Below, piece after piece: positions 54,775 through 62,667 of a stretch of DNA of 64,000 bases; position 1 is the stretch's first letter; each line of letters opens with the position of its first letter. The stretch covers positions 183,838 through 247,837 of the forward strand of contig VGCD01000001.1 of NCBI GenBank assembly GCA_016870215.1. Reading direction: 5' to 3'. The stretch comes from Actinomycetota bacterium (GTDB lineage: Bacteria; Actinomycetota; Acidimicrobiia; Acidimicrobiales; Ilumatobacteraceae). Below the pieces are notes generated by a model. That model did no database searches. It worked only from the letters and a program-made list of their open reading frames with translations, and was not told where the DNA came from. The position numbers and the translations under genes are program-made.

Positions 54775-56001
54775 TTAGTTGCCAGCATCAAATGCAATCG
54801 GCAACTTGTCGACACCAAAAATTCCTGATGTTGCTGGTTTGAACTCGGCTTCTGCAGTCAGCCGCAGATTCGGCATGCGGCGTGCAAGTAGTGGCAATGC
54901 AACTTGAAGTTCCGCGCGTGCGAGCGAAGCACCGAGGCAATAGTGAATACCCGAGCCGAACGTCAGTTGCGGTTGTCCGACCGGTTCCCGAGCGATGTCG
55001 AAGGTCTCGGGTTCTGGAAACACCGACTCGTCATAGTTGGCTACACCCATGGTCGGGAAAACGATGGTGCCTTTCGGAAAGAGGACACCTCGGTATTCGA
55101 TGTCTTCGGTTGCGTAGCGCCCTGTAGCCCGAACAGCACCGAAGTACCTCATGACTTCTTCAACTGCGCGCGGAGCGAGCTCTGGCTGTTCGGCGAGAAG
55201 TGACCATTGGTCTGGATGTCGGGCAAAGACCGAGATTGCAAGACCAAGCTGGTTTCGAGTGGTGTCCGTGCCACCAATGATGACGGCTTCAACCATCGTC
55301 ACGAGTTCGTCGGTAGTGAGTCGGTCACCTTCTTCCTCTGCTGCGATGAGGTCGGTCAACAAGTCCTCGCGGGGCTGAGTACGACGGCTGTCGATAAGCA
55401 TGCGCACGTATTCGTCGAGGTCATCTTGCGCCCTCATGATGAGTTCCGCATCTCGGTCGATGTTTCCATTGAAGATGCGCAAGATGTCCGACGCCACTCG
55501 GCTGAACAGCTTCCAGTCTTCCTTGGGTGCGCCGAGAAGCTCGCAAATAATCGGGATGGGGTAGGGCTCACAGATCGATGCCACGAATTCGCATGAACCG
55601 ACTTCAGCGACGGGGTCGATGAGCGAGTTCATGACTTCGGCCATGAATGGTCGCAGACGATCAGCAGAACGGGGATTGAACGCGGGCGCCACGAGACGAC
55701 GCAGGCGGACATGTTCGTCGCCGTCGGCTGAGAGGATGGACGTCCGTCGAGGGCGAGCCTTGTACTGCTCGTTCGTCACGACTTGCATGTCACTGATGAG
55801 GCCGACCGCGCTGTACCAGCGCTTGTCACGAAGAAATGCAACGACATCGTCGTAATGAAGAATGTTGTAGCCGAACATTCCGCGCGCGATCCACGATGAT
55901 TCGGCAGCGCTTTTCAATGCGCCGAGTCGCACATCACGATCGGTGTCGGGGCCGAATTCTGGAAGTTGAGGAATGTCTAGTTCGCCGACGATTGACGCCA
56001 T
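54775..56001 (-). CDS. cytochrome P450
   Basis: The 408-residue soluble P450 has the I-helix oxygen-binding motif IIGGTDTTRNQ, the ExxR motif in EEVMRYFG, and the heme loop FGSGIHYCLGASLARAEL with the thiolate Cys. The N-terminus (MASIVGELDIPQLPEFGPD) has no membrane anchor, as expected for bacterial forms. Substrate unknown; no dedicated ferredoxin gene is next to it. ATG 56001 is chosen because TACGGT lies 6 nt upstream and homologues start there; a longer start at 56097 would overlap ald. It is downstream of ald on the same strand, 34 bp away. Confidence 0.92.
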   Translation of the reverse strand: MASIVGELDIPQLPEFGPDTDRDVRLGALKSAAESSWIARGMFGYNILHYDDVVAFLRDKRWYSAVGLISDMQVVTNEQYKARPRRTSILSADGDEHVRLRRLVAPAFNPRSADRLRPFMAEVMNSLIDPVAEVGSCEFVASICEPYPIPIICELLGAPKEDWKLFSRVASDILRIFNGNIDRDAELIMRAQDDLDEYVRMLIDSRRTQPREDLLTDLIAAEEEGDRLTTDELVTMVEAVIIGGTDTTRNQLGLAISVFARHPDQWSLLAEQPELAPRAVEEVMRYFGAVRATGRYATEDIEYRGVLFPKGTIVFPTMGVANYDESVFPEPETFDIAREPVGQPQLTFGSGIHYCLGASLARAELQVALPLLARRMPNLRLTAEAEFKPATSGIFGVDKLPIAFDAGN

Positions 56002-56007
56002 GTCAGA

Positions 56008-56013
56008 ACCGTA
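56008..56013 (-). promoter_or_regulatory. putative -10 box of a leaderless P450 transcript
   Basis: On the minus strand TACGGT is 6 nt from ATG 56001, in the 34-bp gap after ald. Confidence 0.4.
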
Positions 56014-56035
56014 TCGTGCGAAGTCGTCAGGAAGC

Positions 56036-57160
56036 TCACCCGAAGGCGTTCGCCGCTTCCACAAATGGCACTGACAGTGCAGTTGCAACTGGTTCATTGG
56101 TCACTTGTCCGGCAACCACATTCACACCATGTCGAATCGGTTCTTTTTGTGCAGCAGCCTCGCGTGCACCGAGTGTCGCAACATCAAGAAGGTACGGAAG
56201 TGTCGCGTTGGTGAGTGCATACGTGCTGGTGTTTGGAACAGCACCCGGCATGTTGCCGACCGCATAGTGCACCACGCCGTGCAAGTTATATGTCGGCTGC
56301 ATGTGGGTGGTCTCACGCGTTGTTTCGATGCATCCGCCTTGGTCAACTGCCACGTCGACAATGACAGAACCAGGCTTCATTGTCTTCACCATGTCTTCAG
56401 ACACGACAACTGGTGCACGACCACCGGCAACCAGGACAGCTCCGATGACGAGATCTGCATCTGCGACACTTCGCTCAATGGCGCCACGATTTGATGCCAA
56501 CGTGACGATGCGACCTCGGTGAATCTGATCGACGTATCGAAGACGATCGAGGTTTTTGTCGAGAAGCACCACCTCAGCTTCCATGCCTGCAGCAATCCAT
56601 GCAGCACTCCATCCGACGTTGCCAGCACCAAGTACGACGACGCGTGCAGGTCGAACGCCAGGCGAGCCACCCATGAGAACTCCGCGTCCACCGTTGTGTC
56701 GCTCGAGAAAGTGCGCGCCCATCTGTGGTGCAAGTCGACCGGCGATCTCGCTCATTGGTGCAAGTAGCGGCAGCGACCCGTCTTTCAATTGGACCGTTTC
56801 GTAGGCGACGGCAGTTGTGCCGGCAGCAACCAATGCTTTGGCAACTTCTGGATATGCCGCGAGATGGAGGTAGGTGAACAACGTGAGATCAGGGCGAAGG
56901 AACGCGAATTCCTCCTGCTTTGGTTCCTTCACCTTCACCACCATGTTGCAGGCCCACGCGTCAGCTGCAGTCGGAACGATGTCCGCACCCGCTGCCACGA
57001 AGTCGGCATCGCTGATTGATGCGCCTTCGCCTGCGCCAGTTTCGACGTACACGTTGATTCCGAGCCGTTCGAACTCGCGGACACCGTCGGGCGTCAATGC
57101 GACACGCCCTTCTGCTTGCTTGACTTCTTTAGGAACTCCGACAGTGCGAATCGCGGTCAT
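56036..57160 (-). CDS. ald: alanine dehydrogenase
   Basis: The 374-residue enzyme interconverts L-alanine and pyruvate plus ammonia with NAD. It has GVPKEVKQAEGRVALTPDGVREF at the N-terminus, KVKEPKQEEF and FTYLHLAAYPEVAKAL for the substrate site, the nucleotide loop VVVLGAGNVGWSAAWIA and VDQGGCIETTRETTH. Length and motifs match the hexameric family. It is divergent from the aminobutyraldehyde dehydrogenase gene and near a polyamine aminotransferase. Amine:pyruvate transaminases yield alanine, which Ald would turn back into pyruvate; this link is inferred from position. TAGACA lies 7 nt upstream of the ATG. Confidence 0.95.
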   Translation of the reverse strand: MTAIRTVGVPKEVKQAEGRVALTPDGVREFERLGINVYVETGAGEGASISDADFVAAGADIVPTAADAWACNMVVKVKEPKQEEFAFLRPDLTLFTYLHLAAYPEVAKALVAAGTTAVAYETVQLKDGSLPLLAPMSEIAGRLAPQMGAHFLERHNGGRGVLMGGSPGVRPARVVVLGAGNVGWSAAWIAAGMEAEVVLLDKNLDRLRYVDQIHRGRIVTLASNRGAIERSVADADLVIGAVLVAGGRAPVVVSEDMVKTMKPGSVIVDVAVDQGGCIETTRETTHMQPTYNLHGVVHYAVGNMPGAVPNTSTYALTNATLPYLLDVATLGAREAAAQKEPIRHGVNVVAGQVTNEPVATALSVPFVEAANAFG

Positions 57161-57171
57161 GGCTTCATGTC

Positions 57172-57258
57172 TATCGTCTCGGCAATACCTCTATCGCCCT
57201 GCTGGTAGGTCTCGTCCCCTGCAGGACTTACCCGCGCTGGCCTCGAAGCGCGGTTTTT
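57172..57258 (+). other. structured leader of the aminobutyraldehyde dehydrogenase gene
   Basis: A TATCGT box (57172-57177) could start a transcript near 57184. The leader then folds as hairpin A, GGT..GTCC (57208-57217) with GGAC..ACC (57224-57232), followed at once by a second stem. A GGCCGGCC palindrome at 57263-57270 lies just after. The layout resembles an attenuated leader; ligand or sensor unknown. Confidence 0.4.
57232..57258 (+). terminator. intrinsic terminator upstream of the aminobutyraldehyde dehydrogenase gene
   Basis: CCGCGCT (57232-57238) pairs with AGCGCGG (57247-57253) around an 8-nt loop and is followed by TTTTT. ald is transcribed away from it, so it can only act on plus-strand RNA that starts in this 129-bp gap and reads into the dehydrogenase gene. 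Confidence 0.75.
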
Positions 57259-57289
57259 CAGGGCCGGCCGTTTGGGACAGACTGTTGAA

Positions 57290-58717
57290 ATGCGTACCTT
57301 CAGCAACTTCATCAACGGCCAGCATCAAGCAGCAAAAGACGGTCGTACGTCTGATGTCATCGACCCGGTCTCGGGCGAGAAGTACGCCGAGGCGGCTCTG
57401 AGCGGACAGGCCGATGTTGACGCCGCGATGTCGGCAGCCGCAACGGCATTCGAGGAGTGGAAGAACACGACGCCGTCAGAGCGATCGCTTGCACTGTTCC
57501 GTATCGCTGACGCAATCGAGGCGCGAGCAGAGGAGATCCTTGCGCTTGAAGTGCAGAACACCGGAAAACCGGTGTCGATGACCCGCAGCGAAGAAGTACC
57601 ACCGATGGTTGACCAGATTCGTTTCTTTGCTGGTGCCGCACGCATGCTCGAAGGTAAGAGTGCAGGCGAGTACATGCGCGGTATGACCTCGATGATTCGG
57701 CGCGAGCCAGTTGGCGTGTGTGCTCAGGTGGCACCGTGGAACTACCCGATGATGATGGCCGTGTGGAAGTTTGCGCCCGCGCTTGCCGCCGGAAACACCG
57801 TCGTTCTGAAGCCATCGGACACGACCCCCGCAACAACCACGTTGCTCGCAGAAATCGCAGCGGAATTCTTGCCTGCTGGCGTGTTCAACGTGATCTGTGG
57901 TGATCGTGACACTGGCCGATCAATGGTGGTGCACGACACGCCATCGATGGTGTCAGTGACTGGTTCGGTGCGGGCAGGAATGGAAGTTGCAGAAGCTGCT
58001 GCAAAGTCCTTGAAGCGAGTGCACCTTGAACTCGGTGGCAAAGCGCCCGTCGTCGTGTTCGACGATGCAGATATCGAGGCTGCTGCTTCCGGAATCGCAA
58101 CTGCCGGTTACTTCAACGCTGGCCAGGATTGCACCGCGGCAACACGTGTAATCGCAGGTCCGCGCGTGTACAAAGACTTCGTCGATGCACTCGCTGAGCA
58201 AGCACGCGGCGTGAAGACGGGTGTGCCAACCGATGACGAGGTGTTGTTCGGACCTGTCAATAATGCAAACCAGTTGTCACGTGTGTCGGGCTTCCTCGAC
58301 CGTACGCCGAATCACGCGCGCGTGGTTGCCGGCGGTTCTCGAGTCGGCGACAAGGGGTACTTCTATTCACCCACGGTGGTTGCAGACCTGAAGCAAGACG
58401 ACGAGATGATTCAGAACGAAATCTTCGGACCGGTCATCACCGTGCAGCAATTCTCAGACGAAGAACAGGCCCTTCGTTGGGCAAACGGAGTTGAGTACGG
58501 CTTGGCATCATCGGTGTGGACCAAGGATTTTGGTCGTGCGATGCGCATGGCAAAGGGTCTTGACTTTGGTTGTGTGTGGATCAACACGCACATTCCAGTG
58601 GTGGCTGAGATGCCACACGGTGGATACAAGAAGTCTGGCTACGGCAAGGACCTCTCGGCCTATGCCCTCGATGACTACACGCGCATCAAGCACGTGATGG
58701 CCAATATCGACAGCTGA
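57290..58717 (+). CDS. patD: gamma-aminobutyraldehyde dehydrogenase-like aldehyde dehydrogenase
   Basis: The 475-residue NAD(P)-dependent enzyme has the aldehyde dehydrogenase landmarks: Asn151 in APWNYP, Glu247 in HLELGG, catalytic Cys281 in [14 protein letters not shown] and the IFGPVITV motif. The NAGQDCTA loop is typical of PatD/YdcW enzymes that oxidise 4-aminobutyraldehyde to GABA, the step after putrescine transamination. ATG 57290 gives [10 protein letters not shown]. No strong ribosome site is seen. It converges on the aminotransferase gene, with one base between the stops. Betaine-aldehyde or other omega-amino aldehydes remain possible substrates. Confidence 0.9.
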   Translation: MRTFSNFINGQHQAAKDGRTSDVIDPVSGEKYAEAALSGQADVDAAMSAAATAFEEWKNTTPSERSLALFRIADAIEARAEEILALEVQNTGKPVSMTRSEEVPPMVDQIRFFAGAARMLEGKSAGEYMRGMTSMIRREPVGVCAQVAPWNYPMMMAVWKFAPALAAGNTVVLKPSDTTPATTTLLAEIAAEFLPAGVFNVICGDRDTGRSMVVHDTPSMVSVTGSVRAGMEVAEAAAKSLKRVHLELGGKAPVVVFDDADIEAAASGIATAGYFNAGQDCTAATRVIAGPRVYKDFVDALAEQARGVKTGVPTDDEVLFGPVNNANQLSRVSGFLDRTPNHARVVAGGSRVGDKGYFYSPTVVADLKQDDEMIQNEIFGPVITVQQFSDEEQALRWANGVEYGLASSVWTKDFGRAMRMAKGLDFGCVWINTHIPVVAEMPHGGYKKSGYGKDLSAYALDDYTRIKHVMANIDS

Positions 58718-58718
58718 T

Positions 58719-60113
58719 TCAGCGCAATTGGTATTGACGCCAGGCTTCGGTGAGGCCTTCGTGCAACACGTTTCCGATGAAGCTCAGTTCTTCTTCGCCG
58801 CAGATGAGCGTTGGTGCAAGCACAACCACGGGGTCGGCGCGATCGTCTGTGCGACAGATGAGCCCCGACTTGAAGAAGTGAGGTGACAGGACACCTCGCA
58901 GCAACCATTCGCATTCCTCGCGAGTGAAAGTTTCCTTGGTGTCTTTGTCGCGCACCAGCTCGAGCACATGGAAGTAGCCACATCCGCGCACGTCACCGAC
59001 GATGGGCAATTCACCCAGTGACTTCATCATGTCGGTGAACATCGGCTCGTGACGCAATACGTTGCCGTTGATGTCTTCGTCTTCCATGATTTTCACGTTC
59101 GCAAGGGCAACCGCGCTTGACACGGGGTGACCAGCGAACGTGATGCCGTGTTGGAAAGTTGCGGTTGGCTCTTCGATGAAGGGAGCCGCGATGCGATCAC
59201 TTGCAATGACGCCGCCGAGTGGTGCGTAGCCACTCGTCACGCCCTTGGCAAACGTGATCATGTCGGGCTGATAACCAAAGCGGTCGGCACCGAAAAAGTG
59301 TCCGAGGCGTCCGAATGCACAGATGACCTCGTCTGACACGAGCAAGATTCCGTACTTGTCGCAGATTTGTCGCGCGCGTTGCCAGTAACCCTCTGGCGGA
59401 ACAAGTGCGCCTCCGGTGTTCTGCATAGGCTCGAGAATCACCATTGCGACGGTCTCGGGACCGGCCTCAATGATCTTTCGTTCGATGTCATCGGCACAAT
59501 CAAGAGTGCAAGCGGCTTGGTTCGAGCACACGACGCAGCGGTAGTGATTCGTGTTGCGAACTTTGATTGCTTCGCGAAACAGCGGTTCGAAATTCTCACG
59601 TAGTCCGGGAACACCGGTGATGGAGAGTGCACCCATGGTGGTGCCGTGATACGCGTAGTCGCGGCTGATCACCTTGCGACGTTGCGGTTGTCCGATCATG
59701 CGGAAGTACTGAATCGCCATCTTCCATGCCGACTCAACTGCTTCGCTGCCACCAGCAGCAAAGAACACACGGTTCAAATCACCTGGTGCGTGGTCAGCAA
59801 GCCACTTTGCCAAGTCGATTGCCGGTTCGGTGGCGTAGTTCCACAGTGGGAAGTAGCTGAGCTTGCTCATTTGTTCATGCGCAGCATCTGCCAATTCGCG
59901 CCGGCCGTGTCCAATGTTGACGGTGAAGAGGCCACTCAGGCCATCGAGATACTTCTTGCCGTTCTGATCCCAGACATAGGGGCCCTCGCCCCGCGCGATG
60001 ACGGGATAGCCGTTGCGTTGCACCGACCCGAGTCGAGTGAAATGACCCCACAGGTGTCGTCGCGCATTGGCGTCACGGCTCTCGGTGTCGGTGGCAATTG
60101 GTGTCGGACTCAT
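58719..60113 (-). CDS. class III aminotransferase, probably polyamine/putrescine:pyruvate
   Basis: The 464-residue PLP enzyme has [13 protein letters not shown] for phosphate binding, the [15 protein letters not shown] block, Asp261 in LLVSDEV and the PLP lysine Lys290 in [15 protein letters not shown]. It groups by features with omega-amine:pyruvate and SpuC-like putrescine aminotransferases. An unusual loop [14 protein letters not shown] (Cys193, 196, 202, 206) lies between the substrate and cofactor regions and may bind a metal. Its place between an aminobutyraldehyde dehydrogenase and a polyamine importer supports polyamine breakdown. No ribosome site is obvious at ATG 60113. Confidence 0.88.
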   Translation of the reverse strand: MSPTPIATDTESRDANARRHLWGHFTRLGSVQRNGYPVIARGEGPYVWDQNGKKYLDGLSGLFTVNIGHGRRELADAAHEQMSKLSYFPLWNYATEPAIDLAKWLADHAPGDLNRVFFAAGGSEAVESAWKMAIQYFRMIGQPQRRKVISRDYAYHGTTMGALSITGVPGLRENFEPLFREAIKVRNTNHYRCVVCSNQAACTLDCADDIERKIIEAGPETVAMVILEPMQNTGGALVPPEGYWQRARQICDKYGILLVSDEVICAFGRLGHFFGADRFGYQPDMITFAKGVTSGYAPLGGVIASDRIAAPFIEEPTATFQHGITFAGHPVSSAVALANVKIMEDEDINGNVLRHEPMFTDMMKSLGELPIVGDVRGCGYFHVLELVRDKDTKETFTREECEWLLRGVLSPHFFKSGLICRTDDRADPVVVLAPTLICGEEELSFIGNVLHEGLTEAWRQYQLR

Positions 60114-60143
60114 GGTCGCAAGTGTTGCCGATGGAGTGTGTTC

Positions 60144-60191
60144 TTTCCATCATCTGCACCTGTGCCTAGTATCTGGAAGGTTTCCTACCAG
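60144..60191 (+). promoter_or_regulatory. putative potA promoter and operator
   Basis: TTTCCA (60144-60149), 17 bp, TAGTAT (60167-60172). Just downstream a nested inverted repeat, GGAA-GGT-TTCC (60175-60185), covers the expected start site. Ribosome site GGGAGGGG follows. Confidence 0.45.
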
Positions 60192-60203
60192 GGAGGGGTG
60201 AGA

Positions 60204-61331
60204 GTGACCGCTGAGGCGAACACGGGGGCTCGTGGCTCCATCGAACTAATCGATGTCACGAAGCGCTATGGCTCGGTCGTCGCGGTCGACTCGATTAATC
60301 TCACGGTCAAGCCCGGTGAGTTCTTGTCGCTACTGGGTCCCTCCGGATGCGGAAAGACCACCACCTTGCGTATGCTCGCTGGTTTTGAACAGCCAGATGG
60401 TGGGCACATTCTGGTGAACGGAAAAGAAGTGCAAGGTGTGCCTCCGCACAAGCGCGACGTCAACACCGTTTTTCAGCACTACGCCCTCTTTCCGCACATG
60501 ACAGTCGCAGAGAACGTGGCATACGGGCTCAAGCAAAAAGGTGTGCCCAAGAGCGAGGTGTCCACGCGAGTTGCTAAGGCTCTCGACATGGTGCAAATGT
60601 CGAAACTTGCAGAGCGTAAGCCACGCCAAATGTCCGGCGGCCAGCAGCAACGTGTTGCCGTTGCGCGTGCACTCGTCAATCGCCCGAGTGTGTTGTTGCT
60701 CGATGAGCCTCTCGGTGCACTTGACCGCAAGCTGCGCGAAGAGATGCAGATCGAATTGAAATTGTTGCAGAGCCGCCTTGGCATCACGTTCGTTTTCGTC
60801 ACGCATGACCAAGAAGAAGCAATGAGCATGAGCGACCGCATCGCCATCATGCTCGAAGGCCATGTCGAGCAGATTGGCGATCCCGAGACGGTGTACGAAC
60901 ACCCAAAGACCGCATTTGTTGCGGGCTTCGTCGGTCGCAACAACTTCTGGCAGGGTACGTCCACTGGAACGGGTGTCAACGCCGATGACGGAACACTGTT
61001 CGTCGCCACCAATCCGGAAGAACATGTACCGTCTGGCAACGATGCACTTGCGGCAGTACGTCCTGAGTGCATCAATCTGGTCGTCGACCAGCCAGCACGT
61101 AGCGAGAACCAGTTGCTTACCACTGTGGCGAGCGTGTCGCACTTCGGCGATGTGTTGCAATATGTGGTGTCTGCAGCAGAGCGCGAAGTCGTCGTTCTAG
61201 TTCCGCGTACACACGCGTCGCGACCGAAGGTAGGCGACAGGGTGTGGTGCACATGGGCGGCTGAAGATGTCTATTTGTTCTCAGCACGACAAGCAGAGGT
61301 CGTGATGGCTGAAGCGCTCACCGGAGCCTGA
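60204..61331 (+). CDS. potA: polyamine ABC transporter ATP-binding protein
   Basis: The 375-residue ATPase powers a Pot-type importer. It has Walker [10 protein letters not shown] (residues 45-53), the Q loop, the signature [15 protein letters not shown], Walker [13 protein letters not shown] and the switch [12 protein letters not shown]. The C-terminal third is a TOBE domain ([29 protein letters not shown]). GTG 60204 has GGGAGGGG 6-13 nt upstream. It is followed by the binding protein and permease genes, so it starts the operon. Spermidine/putrescine specificity comes from neighbours, not from this subunit. Confidence 0.95.
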   Translation: MTAEANTGARGSIELIDVTKRYGSVVAVDSINLTVKPGEFLSLLGPSGCGKTTTLRMLAGFEQPDGGHILVNGKEVQGVPPHKRDVNTVFQHYALFPHMTVAENVAYGLKQKGVPKSEVSTRVAKALDMVQMSKLAERKPRQMSGGQQQRVAVARALVNRPSVLLLDEPLGALDRKLREEMQIELKLLQSRLGITFVFVTHDQEEAMSMSDRIAIMLEGHVEQIGDPETVYEHPKTAFVAGFVGRNNFWQGTSTGTGVNADDGTLFVATNPEEHVPSGNDALAAVRPECINLVVDQPARSENQLLTTVASVSHFGDVLQYVVSAAEREVVVLVPRTHASRPKVGDRVWCTWAAEDVYLFSARQAEVVMAEALTGA

Positions 61332-61415
61332 AGCGACACTCAACCAACTGATCGATCACCAACCACATAACCAAACAACAACCAAAGAAAATCAAGAAGA
61401 AATAAGGAGAAAATC

Positions 61416-62663
61416 ATGGACAAGGAAATTCGCATCCTCGCACCAGAAAGCTTTCGTGAGAATCTCTCACGTCGAGCATTTCTGAAAGCGGGTACCGCAG
61501 CCGCTGGTATGGCGGTCGTCTTGGCCGCATGCGGTGGCTCTGACGATTCATCTAGCGACACCACTGCTGCTGCAAGTGACACCACTGCTGCCGGAAGTAC
61601 CGACGGCTTGGCAAGTGGCGAGTGGAGCCGCGTGATCAACAAGTCGAGTGGCACGCTCGCCATGTACACATGGGGCGACTACAACGACCCCGAACTCGTC
61701 GGCGCTCTTGCCGATTCTGAGCTTGGCGTCAGCATGAAGGTCGACTACTACGCAAGCAACGAAGACCTCATCACCAAACTGTCGGCGTCGAACGGACAGA
61801 GCGGTTTTGACATCGTCGTTCCGACCGGTCCATATGTGCCACAAATGATCGAAAAAGGTTTGTTGCAAAAGCTCGACAAGACTCTGCTCCCGAACTTTGT
61901 CAACCTCGACACGCCATATGTCAGTCAGCCATGGGACCCGAACGACGAATACGTGGTGTGCAAGGACTGGGGTAGTGCCGGGTTTTTGTACGACACCACC
62001 AAGATCACACGCGATCTCGCCACATGGGCCGACTGCCTCGATGCCGCGAAGAACGAGGCAAGTGGCAACGTTGCGGTCATTGATGCTGCGTGGGACTTCT
62101 GTGGTCCTTACTTCTGGTCAGAGGGGAAGTCAGCGAACACCACTGATGCCGCTGATCTCGATGCCGCCGAGAAGTTCTTGGTCGATGAGCTCGGACCGCA
62201 CATCAAAGCGTTCGACAGTTACCCCAGCACGAAAATTGCCGAAGGTGCGTACTCGCTCGCAGTCGCATGGACTGGCGACGCACGTCAGGCGTTCTCGCGT
62301 ATCAAGGACGCGGGCGGAAACCCTGAAGATTGGAAGTGGGTGCTGCCCGGACCGAAGACCCAGATCTTCATGGACACCTATGCCATTCCTACCGGAGCGC
62401 CGAACCCCGAAGCTGCACATGCGTGGATCAACTGGAACCTCATCCCTGAGATTTCCATCAAGGATCTCTCGTACCACGGTTACCACACCGGTATGAAGAA
62501 CATGGATCAGTTGCTCAGCGAACTTGCACCAACACTTGAGAAGCCCGACATGATCTTCTTCAGCAATGAGCAAGTGGCAACCATGGAGCCGCAGGAAATG
62601 AACGAAGCGCTTGATCGCCTCGTTGACATCTTGAACAAAACCAAGGCCAAAGCCGGAGCCTGA
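61416..62663 (+). CDS. potD: polyamine-type ABC substrate-binding lipoprotein
   Basis: The 415-residue binding protein has a twin-arginine signal, SRRAFLKAG (Arg19, Arg20), followed by a lipobox LAAC with lipid Cys39, so it is probably exported folded by Tat and anchored as a lipoprotein. A Ser/Thr/Ala-rich linker leads to the PotD/PotF fold (GTLAMYTWGDYNDPELVGAL, GFDIVVPTGPYVPQMIEKG, PTGAPNPEAAHAWINW). Strong ribosome site AAGGAG lies 6 nt upstream. The 84-bp gap before it is rich in A and C with few G, likely an unstructured leader that favours high expression of the binding protein. Confidence 0.94.
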   Translation: MDKEIRILAPESFRENLSRRAFLKAGTAAAGMAVVLAACGGSDDSSSDTTAAASDTTAAGSTDGLASGEWSRVINKSSGTLAMYTWGDYNDPELVGALADSELGVSMKVDYYASNEDLITKLSASNGQSGFDIVVPTGPYVPQMIEKGLLQKLDKTLLPNFVNLDTPYVSQPWDPNDEYVVCKDWGSAGFLYDTTKITRDLATWADCLDAAKNEASGNVAVIDAAWDFCGPYFWSEGKSANTTDAADLDAAEKFLVDELGPHIKAFDSYPSTKIAEGAYSLAVAWTGDARQAFSRIKDAGGNPEDWKWVLPGPKTQIFMDTYAIPTGAPNPEAAHAWINWNLIPEISIKDLSYHGYHTGMKNMDQLLSELAPTLEKPDMIFFSNEQVATMEPQEMNEALDRLVDILNKTKAKAGA

Positions 62664-62667
62664 TCCG

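Noticed and set aside
57201-60191. CTGGTAGG near ald/patD and its reverse complement CCTACCAG near potA as a shared operator
   Set aside because: An 8-bp match between two short gaps is not far from chance, and the flanks do not match.
61332-61415. A/C-rich, G-poor gap before potD as a sign of horizontal transfer
   Set aside because: It is only 84 bp inside a coherent operon and is better explained as an unstructured leader with a strong ribosome site.
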